A stretch of DNA of 64,000 nt from Planctomycetaceae bacterium (GTDB lineage: Bacteria > Planctomycetota > Planctomycetia > Planctomycetales > Planctomycetaceae): contig JAKFUG010000027.1 of the NCBI GenBank assembly GCA_021732785.1, forward strand, positions 1 through 64,000. The letters are read 5' to 3'. A program made the translations under genes and the position numbers. Position 1 is the first letter of the stretch; each line of letters begins with the position of its first letter. Shown here piece after piece: positions 51,997-61,503 of this stretch. The notes beneath the pieces were generated by a model. The model worked only from the letters and a program-made list of their open reading frames with translations. It did not search any database and was not told the DNA's origin.

Positions 51997-53175
51997 ATGA
52001 CGATACGCTTCACCTGTACCGGTTGCGGGTCCGTCCTCAAGATCAAGGACGAAAAGGCGGGAACCGAAGGGCATTGCCCGAAGTGCAAAGCCGCGTTCCG
52101 CGTGCCGGAACTCGAGACGCCGCCGGAGGAACTCGAAGCCCCACCGGCGCTGACAAGCAATCCGGCCGAACCGACATTAAGCCTGTCCGGGTCGGAGGCT
52201 GTCGACGAGACTTCTTCCGGCGATGCCGAACCCATTCTGCGGATGGACGACGACGATTTCGATAGCCCGCCGATTTTGTCGCTGAGCGATGACGAGATTC
52301 CCACGTCGCCGCCGGTTGTCCCTTCGAAACCGGCAGCCGGGCTGGAAGAACTCAAACCCGCCGAACCAAAGCCAGCAAAGAAGAAATCCCGGTCGAAAGT
52401 GGACGATGATTTCGACCCCGCCGATTTTTTGAGCGAAGGGGCGCCTCCGCCGAAATGGAAAGCGCCGTCGAGCACGCCCGGCGATTTCGGCGGCATGTCG
52501 ATGGGTGACGATCTTTCGGCCCGTTCGCACGAACCGGTCAAGACGTCCAAGCCAACGCCATCGCCGGGTTCTACCGCCGCAGCGGCCGCCGCGGCGTGGG
52601 ATTCCAAGATGGCCGCCAAGCAGATGCACAAGGCCATCAAGGACAGTCGCGCGGAATCGATGGCAGCCAAAGAAGCTGCCGAAAAAGGCGAGACTTTCGA
52701 TTACGCCGGGTTCATCCGCGAGTTCGGGCTGAAGGGGCTCGGAGGCCTGGTGGGCATTATCGTGCTGACCTACGGCATGTACATGGTCGTCGACCGCGTG
52801 ATGGGCCGCGGCGTAGCGCTGCCGCCGTTGGGATATGTCACGGGGACCGTCACACTGGACGGTAAGCCGTTATCGGGAGCCACCGTTTACTTCTCACCGC
52901 AGGACGTCTCGGGCGACAATTCCAAGAAGAGTATTCGCCCACGGACTTCAATCGGCATCACGGATGATCAAGGCCGTTATCGCATGACCTATCTCGATGC
53001 AGCGCAGGGGGTCGCCATTGGCCAATGTCGGATCTGGCTCAGCAAACTCGACGACAAAGGACGGCAGTCGATCCCCGGGGAATTCAGCGAGTTAAATCTC
53101 ACCTTGCGCGAAGTCAAATCCGGCAGCCAAAAACACGACTTCGCGATGACCTCCCCGCCGGGTTCAAAGAGGTAA
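51997..53175 (+). CDS. Membrane protein with N-terminal zinc ribbon and C-terminal beta domain
   Basis: 392 aa. The first 35 residues are a zinc ribbon (FTCTGCGSVLKIKDEKAGTEGHCPKCKAAF, MJ0042-type). Residues ~40-210 are acidic/Pro-rich disordered linker. A single helix at about 246-266 (GLGGLVGIIVLTYGMYMVVDRV) places the rest outside. The C-terminal ~115 aa (GYVTGTVTLDGKPLSGATVYFSPQD..DDQGRYRMTY) is a carboxypeptidase-regulatory-like/transthyretin-type beta domain. Zinc-ribbon plus beta-domain membrane proteins are common in Planctomycetes; function unknown. Confidence 0.7.
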   Translation: MTIRFTCTGCGSVLKIKDEKAGTEGHCPKCKAAFRVPELETPPEELEAPPALTSNPAEPTLSLSGSEAVDETSSGDAEPILRMDDDDFDSPPILSLSDDEIPTSPPVVPSKPAAGLEELKPAEPKPAKKKSRSKVDDDFDPADFLSEGAPPPKWKAPSSTPGDFGGMSMGDDLSARSHEPVKTSKPTPSPGSTAAAAAAAWDSKMAAKQMHKAIKDSRAESMAAKEAAEKGETFDYAGFIREFGLKGLGGLVGIIVLTYGMYMVVDRVMGRGVALPPLGYVTGTVTLDGKPLSGATVYFSPQDVSGDNSKKSIRPRTSIGITDDQGRYRMTYLDAAQGVAIGQCRIWLSKLDDKGRQSIPGEFSELNLTLREVKSGSQKHDFAMTSPPGSKR

Positions 53176-53226
53176 TCTTCGCTTGCCGCTTTGCGGAATC
53201 ACTCCGCGTGCTTGTTTAAAACCCGC

Positions 53227-53308
53227 GTAGGGTTTGCCGAGTCTTCGAGGCGAACCATTGGCACGCTGTGAAAATCAAGGTTCGCCTCGAAGACTCGGCA
53301 AACCCTAC
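53227..53308. repeat. 30-bp perfect inverted repeat
   Basis: Arms 53227-53256 and 53279-53308 are exact complements (core GTAGGGTTTGCCGAG), 22-nt loop. Located downstream of the zinc-ribbon gene. Perfection over 30 bp suggests a recent or selected element. Confidence 0.7.
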
Positions 53309-53389
53309 AAAGCGACACCGCACGGCCAGCGGGCGAGACAGCCGGGGTCCGAAGACCCCGACCGCTCGGCTCGCATGGCATGTTCGGGA

Positions 53390-53456
53390 GTGGTTAGTCG
53401 TCAGTCGTCAGTTGTGAAGAATTTGCATTCCCCACTAACCACTGACAACTAACCAC
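53390..53456. repeat. 16-bp inverted repeat with GTGGTTAGT ends
   Basis: Arms 53390-53405 and 53441-53456, one mismatch. The interior repeats GTCAGT/ACTAACCAC blocks. It resembles low-complexity elements I recall between planctomycete genes. Confidence 0.55.
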
Positions 53457-53465
53457 TGCCCCATC

Positions 53466-54308
53466 TCATTCCCCCAGCAGCCCCTTGGCCAACCGTCGTA
53501 GCGCTTCCGCTTCGATCTGGCGGACACGTTCGCGGGTGAGGCCGAGGGCTTCGCCGATTTCTTTAAGCGTCTTCGGCTCGGAATCGTCGAGACCGAACCG
53601 CATCCGCAGGATGGTCGCTTCGCGCGGATCCATTTCGTCGAGCATCCGCGTCACGTGCTTCAAGCTGTCGTGATCGAGCAGTTCGTCGTCCGGCGCTTTG
53701 GTGCGCTCATCGGCAACCATTTCGCTCATCGTCCAGCCGCCATCGTCGTCGTCGGTCTGCGGCGTGCTGTTGTAGAGCTGGATTGCCTTGCGGACGATGC
53801 TGAGCTTCTTTTTCGGCAGCTCGAGTTCCTTGGCGACTTCGTCCTGCGTGGGCGGCCGCTTGAGTTCGTCTTCGAGCTTGGCCGTCGCGCGTCGCCACTT
53901 GGTGAGAAGTTCCACCATGTATGCAGGGATGCGAATGGTCTTGCCGGAGTTGATCAGCGCCCGTTTGATGGACTGCTTGATCCAATAACTGGCGTAGGTG
54001 CTGAACCGCGTATTCATCTCGGGGTCGAACCCTTCAACCGCACGGAGCAGCCCCAAGTTCCCCTCTTCGATAAGATCCTGCAGGGGCAACCCCTTGCTGG
54101 AATAGGCCCGCGCGATGTTGACCACCAATCGGAGATTGGCGCGCACCATGCGGTCGCGGGCTTCCTTTTCACCATCCTGGATCCGATACGCGAGTTCCTT
54201 CTCTTCTTCCGCCGTCAGCAGCGCCGTTTCATTGATCTCCCGGAGGTAGGTCTCCAGGGGAGCTTGCACAGCGCCGGACGAAGTGCGTGGACGGAGAGTC
54301 TTGCGCAT
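53466..54308 (-). CDS. Sigma-70 family factor (SigA/RpoD-like, short)
   Basis: 280 aa from the ATG giving MRKTLRPRTSSG; the frame continues upstream but is not conserved-looking. Region 1.2/2: YLREINETALLTAEEEKELAYRIQDGEKEARDRMVRANLRLVV, then YSSKGLPLQDLIEEGNLGLLRAVEGFDPEMNTRFSTYASYWIKQSIKRALI. Region 3 and region 4 HTH TLKEIGEALGLTRERVRQIEAEALRRLAKGLL are present. It lacks region 1.1, so it is either a short primary sigma or a group 2 factor. No anti-sigma gene is adjacent. Confidence 0.88.
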   Translation of the reverse strand: MRKTLRPRTSSGAVQAPLETYLREINETALLTAEEEKELAYRIQDGEKEARDRMVRANLRLVVNIARAYSSKGLPLQDLIEEGNLGLLRAVEGFDPEMNTRFSTYASYWIKQSIKRALINSGKTIRIPAYMVELLTKWRRATAKLEDELKRPPTQDEVAKELELPKKKLSIVRKAIQLYNSTPQTDDDDGGWTMSEMVADERTKAPDDELLDHDSLKHVTRMLDEMDPREATILRMRFGLDDSEPKTLKEIGEALGLTRERVRQIEAEALRRLAKGLLGE

Positions 54309-54500
54309 CGAAGAATACCGCCGGTCGTGAGAGAAAATCCGAATCCGAAAGCCTCGAACCGATGCGGACAGGCCGAAGGCCGCCGCACCGTTTCGAGGAG
54401 TAGCGACAGTAGATATCGGCCGCAGACCGGCAGAATTTGCGTGTTCTCGACACGTTGTCGGAATTCGGATCAGAACGACTGGGCAAACGGCGCAAAAATA

Positions 54501-54530
54501 ACGGCCGTTCGGGTTGTACCGAACGGCCGT
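54501..54530 (-). terminator. Terminator downstream of rpsA
   Basis: Perfect 12-bp stem (54501-54512, 54519-54530), 6-nt loop; on the minus strand followed by TATTTTTG. It is in a region that also has a larger inverted repeat upstream. Confidence 0.75.
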
Positions 54531-54648
54531 CAAACTTCAGCAGTTCTATTTCAGGTTACCGGCGTTACCACCTGAGGGAACATTTCTACGCAGAATCGAC
54601 AGGTTCGATTCTGCGAGTCACGCCCACAGGTGGGAGTACGCCGACACC

Positions 54649-54738
54649 GTAGCCCTGTCGCTCCGCGACAGGTAAGCCAATGAACAACAAGGCACCGATG
54701 TGAAAAACGGCTTTCCTGTCGCGGAGCGACAGGGCTAC
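54649..54738. repeat. 24-bp perfect inverted repeat
   Basis: Arms 54649-54672 and 54715-54738 (core CCTGTCGC..GCGACAGG); each arm has an internal palindrome CTGTCGCTCCGCGACAG. It lies just after rpsA. Confidence 0.65.
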
Positions 54739-54758
54739 CTTCTCACGCCGACACCCAA

Positions 54759-56561
<1,803 letters not shown>

Positions 56562-56898
56562 GCGGATCTACTTTCCTGACAGCGGTGAGTTCTCGGAGAC
56601 GATCAGGAACAGCAGCGACTGATCGTGATGAGAAGGGGAACGCCATCGAATCGCCTGGGAAGCGATTCTCCCCGATAAAAAGAGGACACCTTCTGCGGCG
56701 AAGAAGCACGCGCCTCTCCAAACCGGCCGCAGCGGGAAGGGAGAAGAGTGTAACAGAAATCGCCGCGGCACGGCTAGTCAGAAAGTGAGAAATCCCATGC
56801 AGGCATGAGGGTTACGCCCCGTTTAGCCGCGATCCGTCAGACGAGCGTTGAAGGATTTATGACACGCGCGATCTTTGGAATCCTGCGAAGCGCAAGCG
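56562..56898. other. rpsA upstream region, no gene seen
   Basis: 337 nt between the anti-sigma-like gene stop (56899) and the rpsA start. It is a mixed GC region with short open frames that lack ribosome sites. No clear promoter or S1 autoregulatory structure could be read. Confidence 0.35.
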
Positions 56899-57300
56899 TT
56901 AATCGTGGATCGCACGCAGGCGGCCGACGGAGGTTTGGAAGAACTTTCGTGACCGTTGATCCGCATCCGCCCCGCCCTGCTGCTGCAAATCCGTGAGATT
57001 GGCAGCGCAAACTCGGCAGCCCACATCGTTTAGATGAAATTGGAGATACTGCCGCAATCCGTCTCCCAACCCACCCGCAAGATAGTCGCTCCATGTCGAC
57101 CGCGACGGGCAACTGAGCCGCCCGCGTTGCCAGACATCTCTCAATGCGAGTGACGCCGAGTCGTTGTCACCTAGCAATTCCCGCAGTTGATCGCGCAGCC
57201 GTTCATCCGTTGCCAGTTGATGTTCCAGCAAGGTGGAGCGCTCCACCGCCAGTTCTTCGGCGATGTAGGCCCGCAGTTCCTGATCGCTGAAAGTTGTCAT
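56899..57300 (-). CDS. Small protein resembling anti-sigma factor/zinc-ribbon regulators
   Basis: 133 aa. The first ~45 residues (FSDQELRAYIAEELAVERSTLLEHQLATDERLRDQLREL) form a helical region similar to anti-sigma N-termini. Later GCRVCAANLTDLQQ carries a CxxC pair (a half zinc-binding site). No membrane helix is seen. It could be a soluble anti-sigma or RsgI-like regulator. It stands alone upstream of rpsA in the same direction. Confidence 0.5.
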   Translation of the reverse strand: MTTFSDQELRAYIAEELAVERSTLLEHQLATDERLRDQLRELLGDNDSASLALRDVWQRGRLSCPSRSTWSDYLAGGLGDGLRQYLQFHLNDVGCRVCAANLTDLQQQGGADADQRSRKFFQTSVGRLRAIHD

Positions 57301-57526
57301 GCTAAACCGACTGAAATACGGGATGGTGAACGTTCTACCGAACGCTGACTCACCCCGGATGGATCAAAACCCTGTTACTTAAGTCTCAGCAATGATGTCT
57401 CTTCACGATCCTTGCGAGTCGGATCGTTCACCGCTAGCATACCCTGCGCATGGGATGTTGTCGTGGTGAGTGATTCGTCATGACGATGTGCCCGAGTTTA
57501 TTCGACGCGACTCAAGGAACGTGAGC

Positions 57527-58369
57527 GTGACTGCTGCAACGCCTGCCATGACCATCGACCAGCTTAAAGATGCCGCCAAGGCCATTCGGCGACTGATTAT
57601 CAAGATCACCACCGAAGCGGGCAGCGGACATCCGTCCAGCAGCCTGTCGGCGGTGGAAGTCGTCACCGCCCTGTATTTCGGCGGCTTCATGCGGCATTCC
57701 AAGGCGAATCCGCGGGATCCGAAACGGGACCGCTTCATCCTCAGCAAGGGACACGCGGTTCCGGTGCTGTACTCCGCTCTGTGTCACGCGGGTTACTACA
57801 CCTTTGAAGAAATCATGACGCTGCGAAAGTTGGGGAGCCCGTTTGAAGGGCATCCCAACATGAAGCGGCTCGACACGATGGAAGCCTCGACGGGTTCGCT
57901 CGGCCAGGGGTTGTCGCTCGGCCTCGGTCAGGCCCTCGCTTGCCGGCTGGATGGCCTCGACGCTCACACCTATGTCATGATGGGTGACGGTGAAATGGGC
58001 GAAGGCCAGGTTTGGGAAGCGATCGCCGCCGCCGCCAAGTATAAGACGGGCAACCTGACCGCCATCGTTGACCAGAACGGTTACCAGCAAACGGGATCGA
58101 CGCACCAAGTGCTCGATTTGACCCCGTTCGCCCCGAAATTTGAAGCCTTCGGCTGGCATACGCAAACGATCAACGGCAACTCGCAAGAAGAAGTCGTCGC
58201 CGCGTTGACCGCTGCCCGGAAGATCACCGACCGCCCGACGGCGATTATCTCGCAGACGAAGAAGGGCTTCGGCATCCTGCCCGTGCTCGAAACCACTGGC
58301 GATCTCAATTACCACGGCAAGCCGCTCTCGAAGGAACTGGCGGAAAAGGCTTTGGCCCTGCTCGCCTAG
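57527..58369 (+). CDS. Transketolase, N-terminal (TPP-binding) subunit
   Basis: 280 aa from a GTG with AAGGA at 8 nt; ATG 57548 is the alternative. TEAGSGHPSSSLSAVEVVTALY, GSLGQGLSLGLGQAL and MGDGEMGEGQVWEA (GDG..E, TPP binding) are present, as in the first half of transketolase. It must pair with the 332-aa C-terminal half encoded 74 nt downstream. Together they run the pentose phosphate pathway. Split transketolases of this kind are known in several bacterial and archaeal groups. Confidence 0.9.
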   Translation: MTAATPAMTIDQLKDAAKAIRRLIIKITTEAGSGHPSSSLSAVEVVTALYFGGFMRHSKANPRDPKRDRFILSKGHAVPVLYSALCHAGYYTFEEIMTLRKLGSPFEGHPNMKRLDTMEASTGSLGQGLSLGLGQALACRLDGLDAHTYVMMGDGEMGEGQVWEAIAAAAKYKTGNLTAIVDQNGYQQTGSTHQVLDLTPFAPKFEAFGWHTQTINGNSQEEVVAALTAARKITDRPTAIISQTKKGFGILPVLETTGDLNYHGKPLSKELAEKALALLA

Positions 58370-58443
58370 AACAAACCTGATCACCTGACGGCCGGTAACG
58401 GTTCGTCACGCTCCGTATCGACCCATTTCGTCACTCACGAGCA

Positions 58444-59442
58444 ATGATTTTTACGATGGCTGGAACCACGCCGACATCGAACGCCAACATTGGTGCCCTC
58501 AGCGGACTCAAGCTGGGAAAAGCGACCCGCGATGCCTTTGGGACCGCGCTCAAAGACTTGGGAGCCGAGTTTCCTAACGTCGTGACTGTCGACGGTGATG
58601 TCGGCAACTCGACACGGACCGAAGTCTTCGCCAAGGCTTTCCCCGAACGTGGATTCAACGTCGGGATCGCCGAAAGCAACATGGTCGGCGTCGCCGGTGG
58701 TCTCGCTGCGGCGGGGAAAATTCCCGTTGTTTCGAGCTTCGCGGTCTTCCTGTTGGCGAACGCTTACGATCAGATTCGCATGTCGGTGGCTTATCCCGGC
58801 ATGAACGTGAAGCTGGTTGGTTCACACGCCGGGATTTCTATCGGCGAAGACGGTGCGTCACAGATGGCGATCGAAGATTTCGCCGTGGCAGCCGCATTGC
58901 CCGGCATGACCGTGATCTGCCCCGCCGATGCGAACTCCACCAAAGCTGCCGTGCGGGCCATGATCGAACACAAGGGTCCGGTTTACATGCGGTGCGGCCG
59001 CATCGAAGTGCCGGAAATCTACCCGGCCGATACCAAATTCGAGATCGGCAAGGCCAATCAGGTGCGGGATGGCAAGGATCTCACGATCATCGCCACCGGG
59101 TTGATGGTCGGGATTGCCATCGACGCCGCAACATTGCTGGCGAAAGATGGCATCACCGCTCGCGTCATCGATATGCACACGATCAAGCCGCTCGACGAAG
59201 CTGCGATCATCAAGGCCGCGACGGAAACCGGCCGGATTGTGGTCGCCGAAGAACATCTGATGGCGGGCGGTCTTGGTTCCGCGGTGGCTTCGGTCGTCGT
59301 GAAGAACAAGCCGGTGCCGATGGAATTCGTCAACGTCGGCGACACCTACGCCGAGAGTGGTGATCCCGCGGGCCTGTTGCAGAAATATGGTCTGACGGCC
59401 GAAGCAGTGGTTGCTGCCGCGAAGAAGGTCCGCAGCCGTTAA
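58444..59442 (+). CDS. Transketolase, C-terminal subunit
   Basis: 332 aa (start ATG 58444; ATG 58456 possible). Pyrimidine-binding and C-terminal domains: VVTVDGDVGNSTRTEVFAKAFPERGFNVGIAESNMVGVAGGLAAAGKIPVVSSF, then SHAGISIGEDGASQMAIEDFAV and the C-terminal domain (VVAEEHLMAGGLGSAVASVV). It complements the 57527-58369 subunit as a two-polypeptide transketolase. It ends 22 nt before the GNAT gene. Confidence 0.9.
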   Translation: MIFTMAGTTPTSNANIGALSGLKLGKATRDAFGTALKDLGAEFPNVVTVDGDVGNSTRTEVFAKAFPERGFNVGIAESNMVGVAGGLAAAGKIPVVSSFAVFLLANAYDQIRMSVAYPGMNVKLVGSHAGISIGEDGASQMAIEDFAVAAALPGMTVICPADANSTKAAVRAMIEHKGPVYMRCGRIEVPEIYPADTKFEIGKANQVRDGKDLTIIATGLMVGIAIDAATLLAKDGITARVIDMHTIKPLDEAAIIKAATETGRIVVAEEHLMAGGLGSAVASVVVKNKPVPMEFVNVGDTYAESGDPAGLLQKYGLTAEAVVAAAKKVRSR

Positions 59443-59464
59443 TCGCCAGACCGAGGCGTTCCGC

Positions 59465-60418
59465 GTGGTCGAGTATCGGCGATTCCGTAACAGCGATCCC
59501 CCGCAAATCCGTCGTTTATGGCGTGAAGCCGGGTTGGGTCGGGGTGCGGCAACCGACCTCGACGCCGATTCGCTGGAAACGGTCGTCTTCGCACAACCCT
59601 ATTTCGACCGCGAGGGAATGATCCTCGCCGTCGATGGTGAACAAGCCGTTGGTTTTGTCCACGCCGGATTTCGCGCCACCGCGGACGAACAGTCCCTGTC
59701 ACAGGACGAGGGGACGATTCACGCCGTCATCGTGGCGCCGTCTCACCGGCGGCAAGGAATCGGCCGCGAACTGGTTCGTCTGGCAGAAGAGTATCTGCGG
59801 ACACGGAATGCGAAGACGCTGTACGCCGGGGCCGCCGCGCCGCGGGATGCGTTTTACTTCGGCATCTACGGCGGGAGCCAACCGGCGGGATTCCTCGAAT
59901 CGGACCCGCTGGCAGCCCCTTTTCTCGCAGGGATCGGCTACGTCCCACATCAGCGGCGTTTCGTCTATCAGCGCTCGCTGGAAGAAAAAGGCGATCCCGT
60001 CGGCCTGCGGTTGATGTCCGTCCGTCGGGCAACAAAACTGGGAGCGTGCCCTACCACTGCACCACCGACATGGTGGTCCACCACGCGCATGGGACGGCTT
60101 GATTCCCTTACGTTGTCGCTCATGCCGAAAACGGGCGGCGCGGCACTCGCAGAAGTCATGGTGATCGGACTCGACCATTACATGGCTTCCTGGCGGCAAC
60201 GGGCGATTGGCCTGCTTGACCTGCATGTTCCGGAAGCACACCGCCGCAAGGGCTACGCGCAGGCGCTGCTCGTGGAGGTCTGCCGCCGCGTAAAGACGGA
60301 TCTCATCACGCTGGTGGAATCTCACGTCGAGGAAGGGAATGAGGCGGGTATCAACACGCTGAAATCAGCCGGGTTCCAGCAGATCGATACGGGTGTGGTA
60401 TATCGTCGGCAAACTTGA
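59465..60418 (+). CDS. Double-domain GNAT acetyltransferase
   Basis: 317 aa from GTG 59465 (GAGG at 8 nt). First GNAT domain: AVIVAPSHRRQGIGRELVRLAEEYLRTR (V...RRQGIG acetyl-CoA loop); second: LHVPEAHRRKGYAQALLVEVCRRVK. The long middle segment holds no known domain. N-terminal acylation of a small molecule or protein is likely, but the acceptor cannot be predicted. It follows the transketolase genes in the same direction. Confidence 0.8.
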   Translation: MVEYRRFRNSDPPQIRRLWREAGLGRGAATDLDADSLETVVFAQPYFDREGMILAVDGEQAVGFVHAGFRATADEQSLSQDEGTIHAVIVAPSHRRQGIGRELVRLAEEYLRTRNAKTLYAGAAAPRDAFYFGIYGGSQPAGFLESDPLAAPFLAGIGYVPHQRRFVYQRSLEEKGDPVGLRLMSVRRATKLGACPTTAPPTWWSTTRMGRLDSLTLSLMPKTGGAALAEVMVIGLDHYMASWRQRAIGLLDLHVPEAHRRKGYAQALLVEVCRRVKTDLITLVESHVEEGNEAGINTLKSAGFQQIDTGVVYRRQT

Positions 60419-60427
60419 TTTTTACTG

Positions 60428-60555
60428 AAACTCGTTCCCACGCTCCGCGTGGGAACGCACGGCCGCGACGCTCTGCGTCGTCTGATTAACCGAAGGGGAA
60501 AGCGACGCGGAGCGTCAAAGCCCCGCATTCCCACGCGGAGCGTGGGAACGAGTTT
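60428..60555. repeat. 28-bp perfect inverted repeat, each arm itself palindromic
   Basis: Arms 60428-60455 and 60528-60555 are exact complements; each contains CCCACGCTCCGCGTGGG. The interior (72 nt) has GACGCTCTGCGTC. It lies between the GNAT and ArgZ-like genes and ends 20 nt before the ArgZ-like start. I recall this CTCGTTCCCACGC motif as frequent in planctomycete genomes. Confidence 0.7.
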
Positions 60556-60575
60556 GGTGTGCAGGAGGACTGATC

Positions 60576-61409
60576 GTGGATCGCCAACCGTCGCCGCGGA
60601 TTTTGATGTGTCCGCCCGATTTCTATGGGATCGAGTATGAGATCAACCCGTGGATGAACCGGGACGTTCCCAGCGATACGGCCCTCGCCCGGGACCAGTG
60701 GCGCGGTTTATACGAACACCTCTGTTCGCTCGGGGCCGATGTTCAACTCATGACGCCGGTGGCCGGTCTGCCCGATCTCGTTTTCACGGCGAACGCAGGA
60801 CTCGTCTGGCACGACACCGTGTATCTCGCCACTTTCCGGCACTCCGCCCGGCAAGGGGAAACTCCGGTTGATCGCGAATGGTTTGAAACGCATGGCTTCA
60901 AAACCGTCACGCTGCCGGACGGAATGAACTTTGAAGGCGCAGGCGATGCGTTGTTTTGCGGTGACACCCTGTTTGCCGGATACCTGATTCGCAGCGATGC
61001 CCCGGCGATGCACTGGCTCGCCGGTCAAATCGGCTGCCGGGTGATTCCGCTGCAACTGGTCGACACGCGGTTCTATCATCTCGACACCTGCTTCTGCCCG
61101 CTCGATCCGCACACCGCGATTTATTATCCACCGGCATTTGACGATTACGCGCGGCGAGCGCTGCAGCAAATTCCCAAATTGATCCCCATCAATGAAATCG
61201 AAGCCATCCGCTTCGGCTGCAATGCCGTGGTCATCGGCCGACACGTCGTGACCAACACCGGGTGCCCGGAATTGGCGGACAGTCTTCGGGCTGCCGGTTA
61301 TGAGCCCCACGAGACACCGCTCGATGAGTTTCTGAAAGCCGGTGGCAGCGCGAAGTGCTTAACGCTGCGGCTCGATGGCGAAGAAGCGGCGGTCTGGCCC
61401 GCGGGATAA
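60576..61409 (+). CDS. Arginine dihydrolase (ArgZ-type) or dimethylarginine hydrolase-family enzyme
   Basis: 277 aa from a GTG with AGGAGG at 7 nt. INPWM (23-27, Asn24), FTANAG (70-75, Asn73), the FYHLDTCFCP block (His168) and the C-terminal GGSAKC (Cys261) match the catalytic Asn, His and Cys of cyanobacterial ArgZ/AgrE, which converts arginine to ornithine, CO2 and two ammonia. The whole ~275-aa catalytic domain is present without the C-terminal ornithine-cyclodeaminase part of AgrE. Amidinohydrolases (DDAH) share the fold, but Asn at position 24 favours the dihydrolase. Confidence 0.75.
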   Translation: MDRQPSPRILMCPPDFYGIEYEINPWMNRDVPSDTALARDQWRGLYEHLCSLGADVQLMTPVAGLPDLVFTANAGLVWHDTVYLATFRHSARQGETPVDREWFETHGFKTVTLPDGMNFEGAGDALFCGDTLFAGYLIRSDAPAMHWLAGQIGCRVIPLQLVDTRFYHLDTCFCPLDPHTAIYYPPAFDDYARRALQQIPKLIPINEIEAIRFGCNAVVIGRHVVTNTGCPELADSLRAAGYEPHETPLDEFLKAGGSAKCLTLRLDGEEAAVWPAG

Positions 61410-61419
61410 TACGAATCCA

Positions 61420-61502
61420 TACAAGCCCGAAGCGCAAGCGACGGGTTCCTTTGTAAAGATTGTGATATCACAAACCCGGCGCTTGCGCTTCAGGCTCGTA
61501 TC
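61420..61502. repeat. 27-bp inverted repeat with AAGCGCAAGCG core
   Basis: Arms 61420-61446 and 61476-61502, 24 of 27 positions complementary. The loop contains the perfect palindrome TTGTGATATCACAA (61461-61474). It lies between the convergent ArgZ-like and peptidase genes, overlapping none. Resembles a repeat I recall from other planctomycetes. Confidence 0.65.
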
Positions 61503-61503
61503 A

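Larger units (their letters stand above)
54309..54758. other. Intergenic region rich in inverted repeats
   Basis: 450 nt between rpsA (stop 54759) and the sigma gene (start 54308). It contains the terminator at 54501-54530, a 10-bp hairpin around 54590 (GCAGAATCGA..TCGATTCTGC) and the 24-bp repeat at 54649-54738. The stretch 54309-54500 must hold the sigma promoter; nothing specific was identified. Confidence 0.5.
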
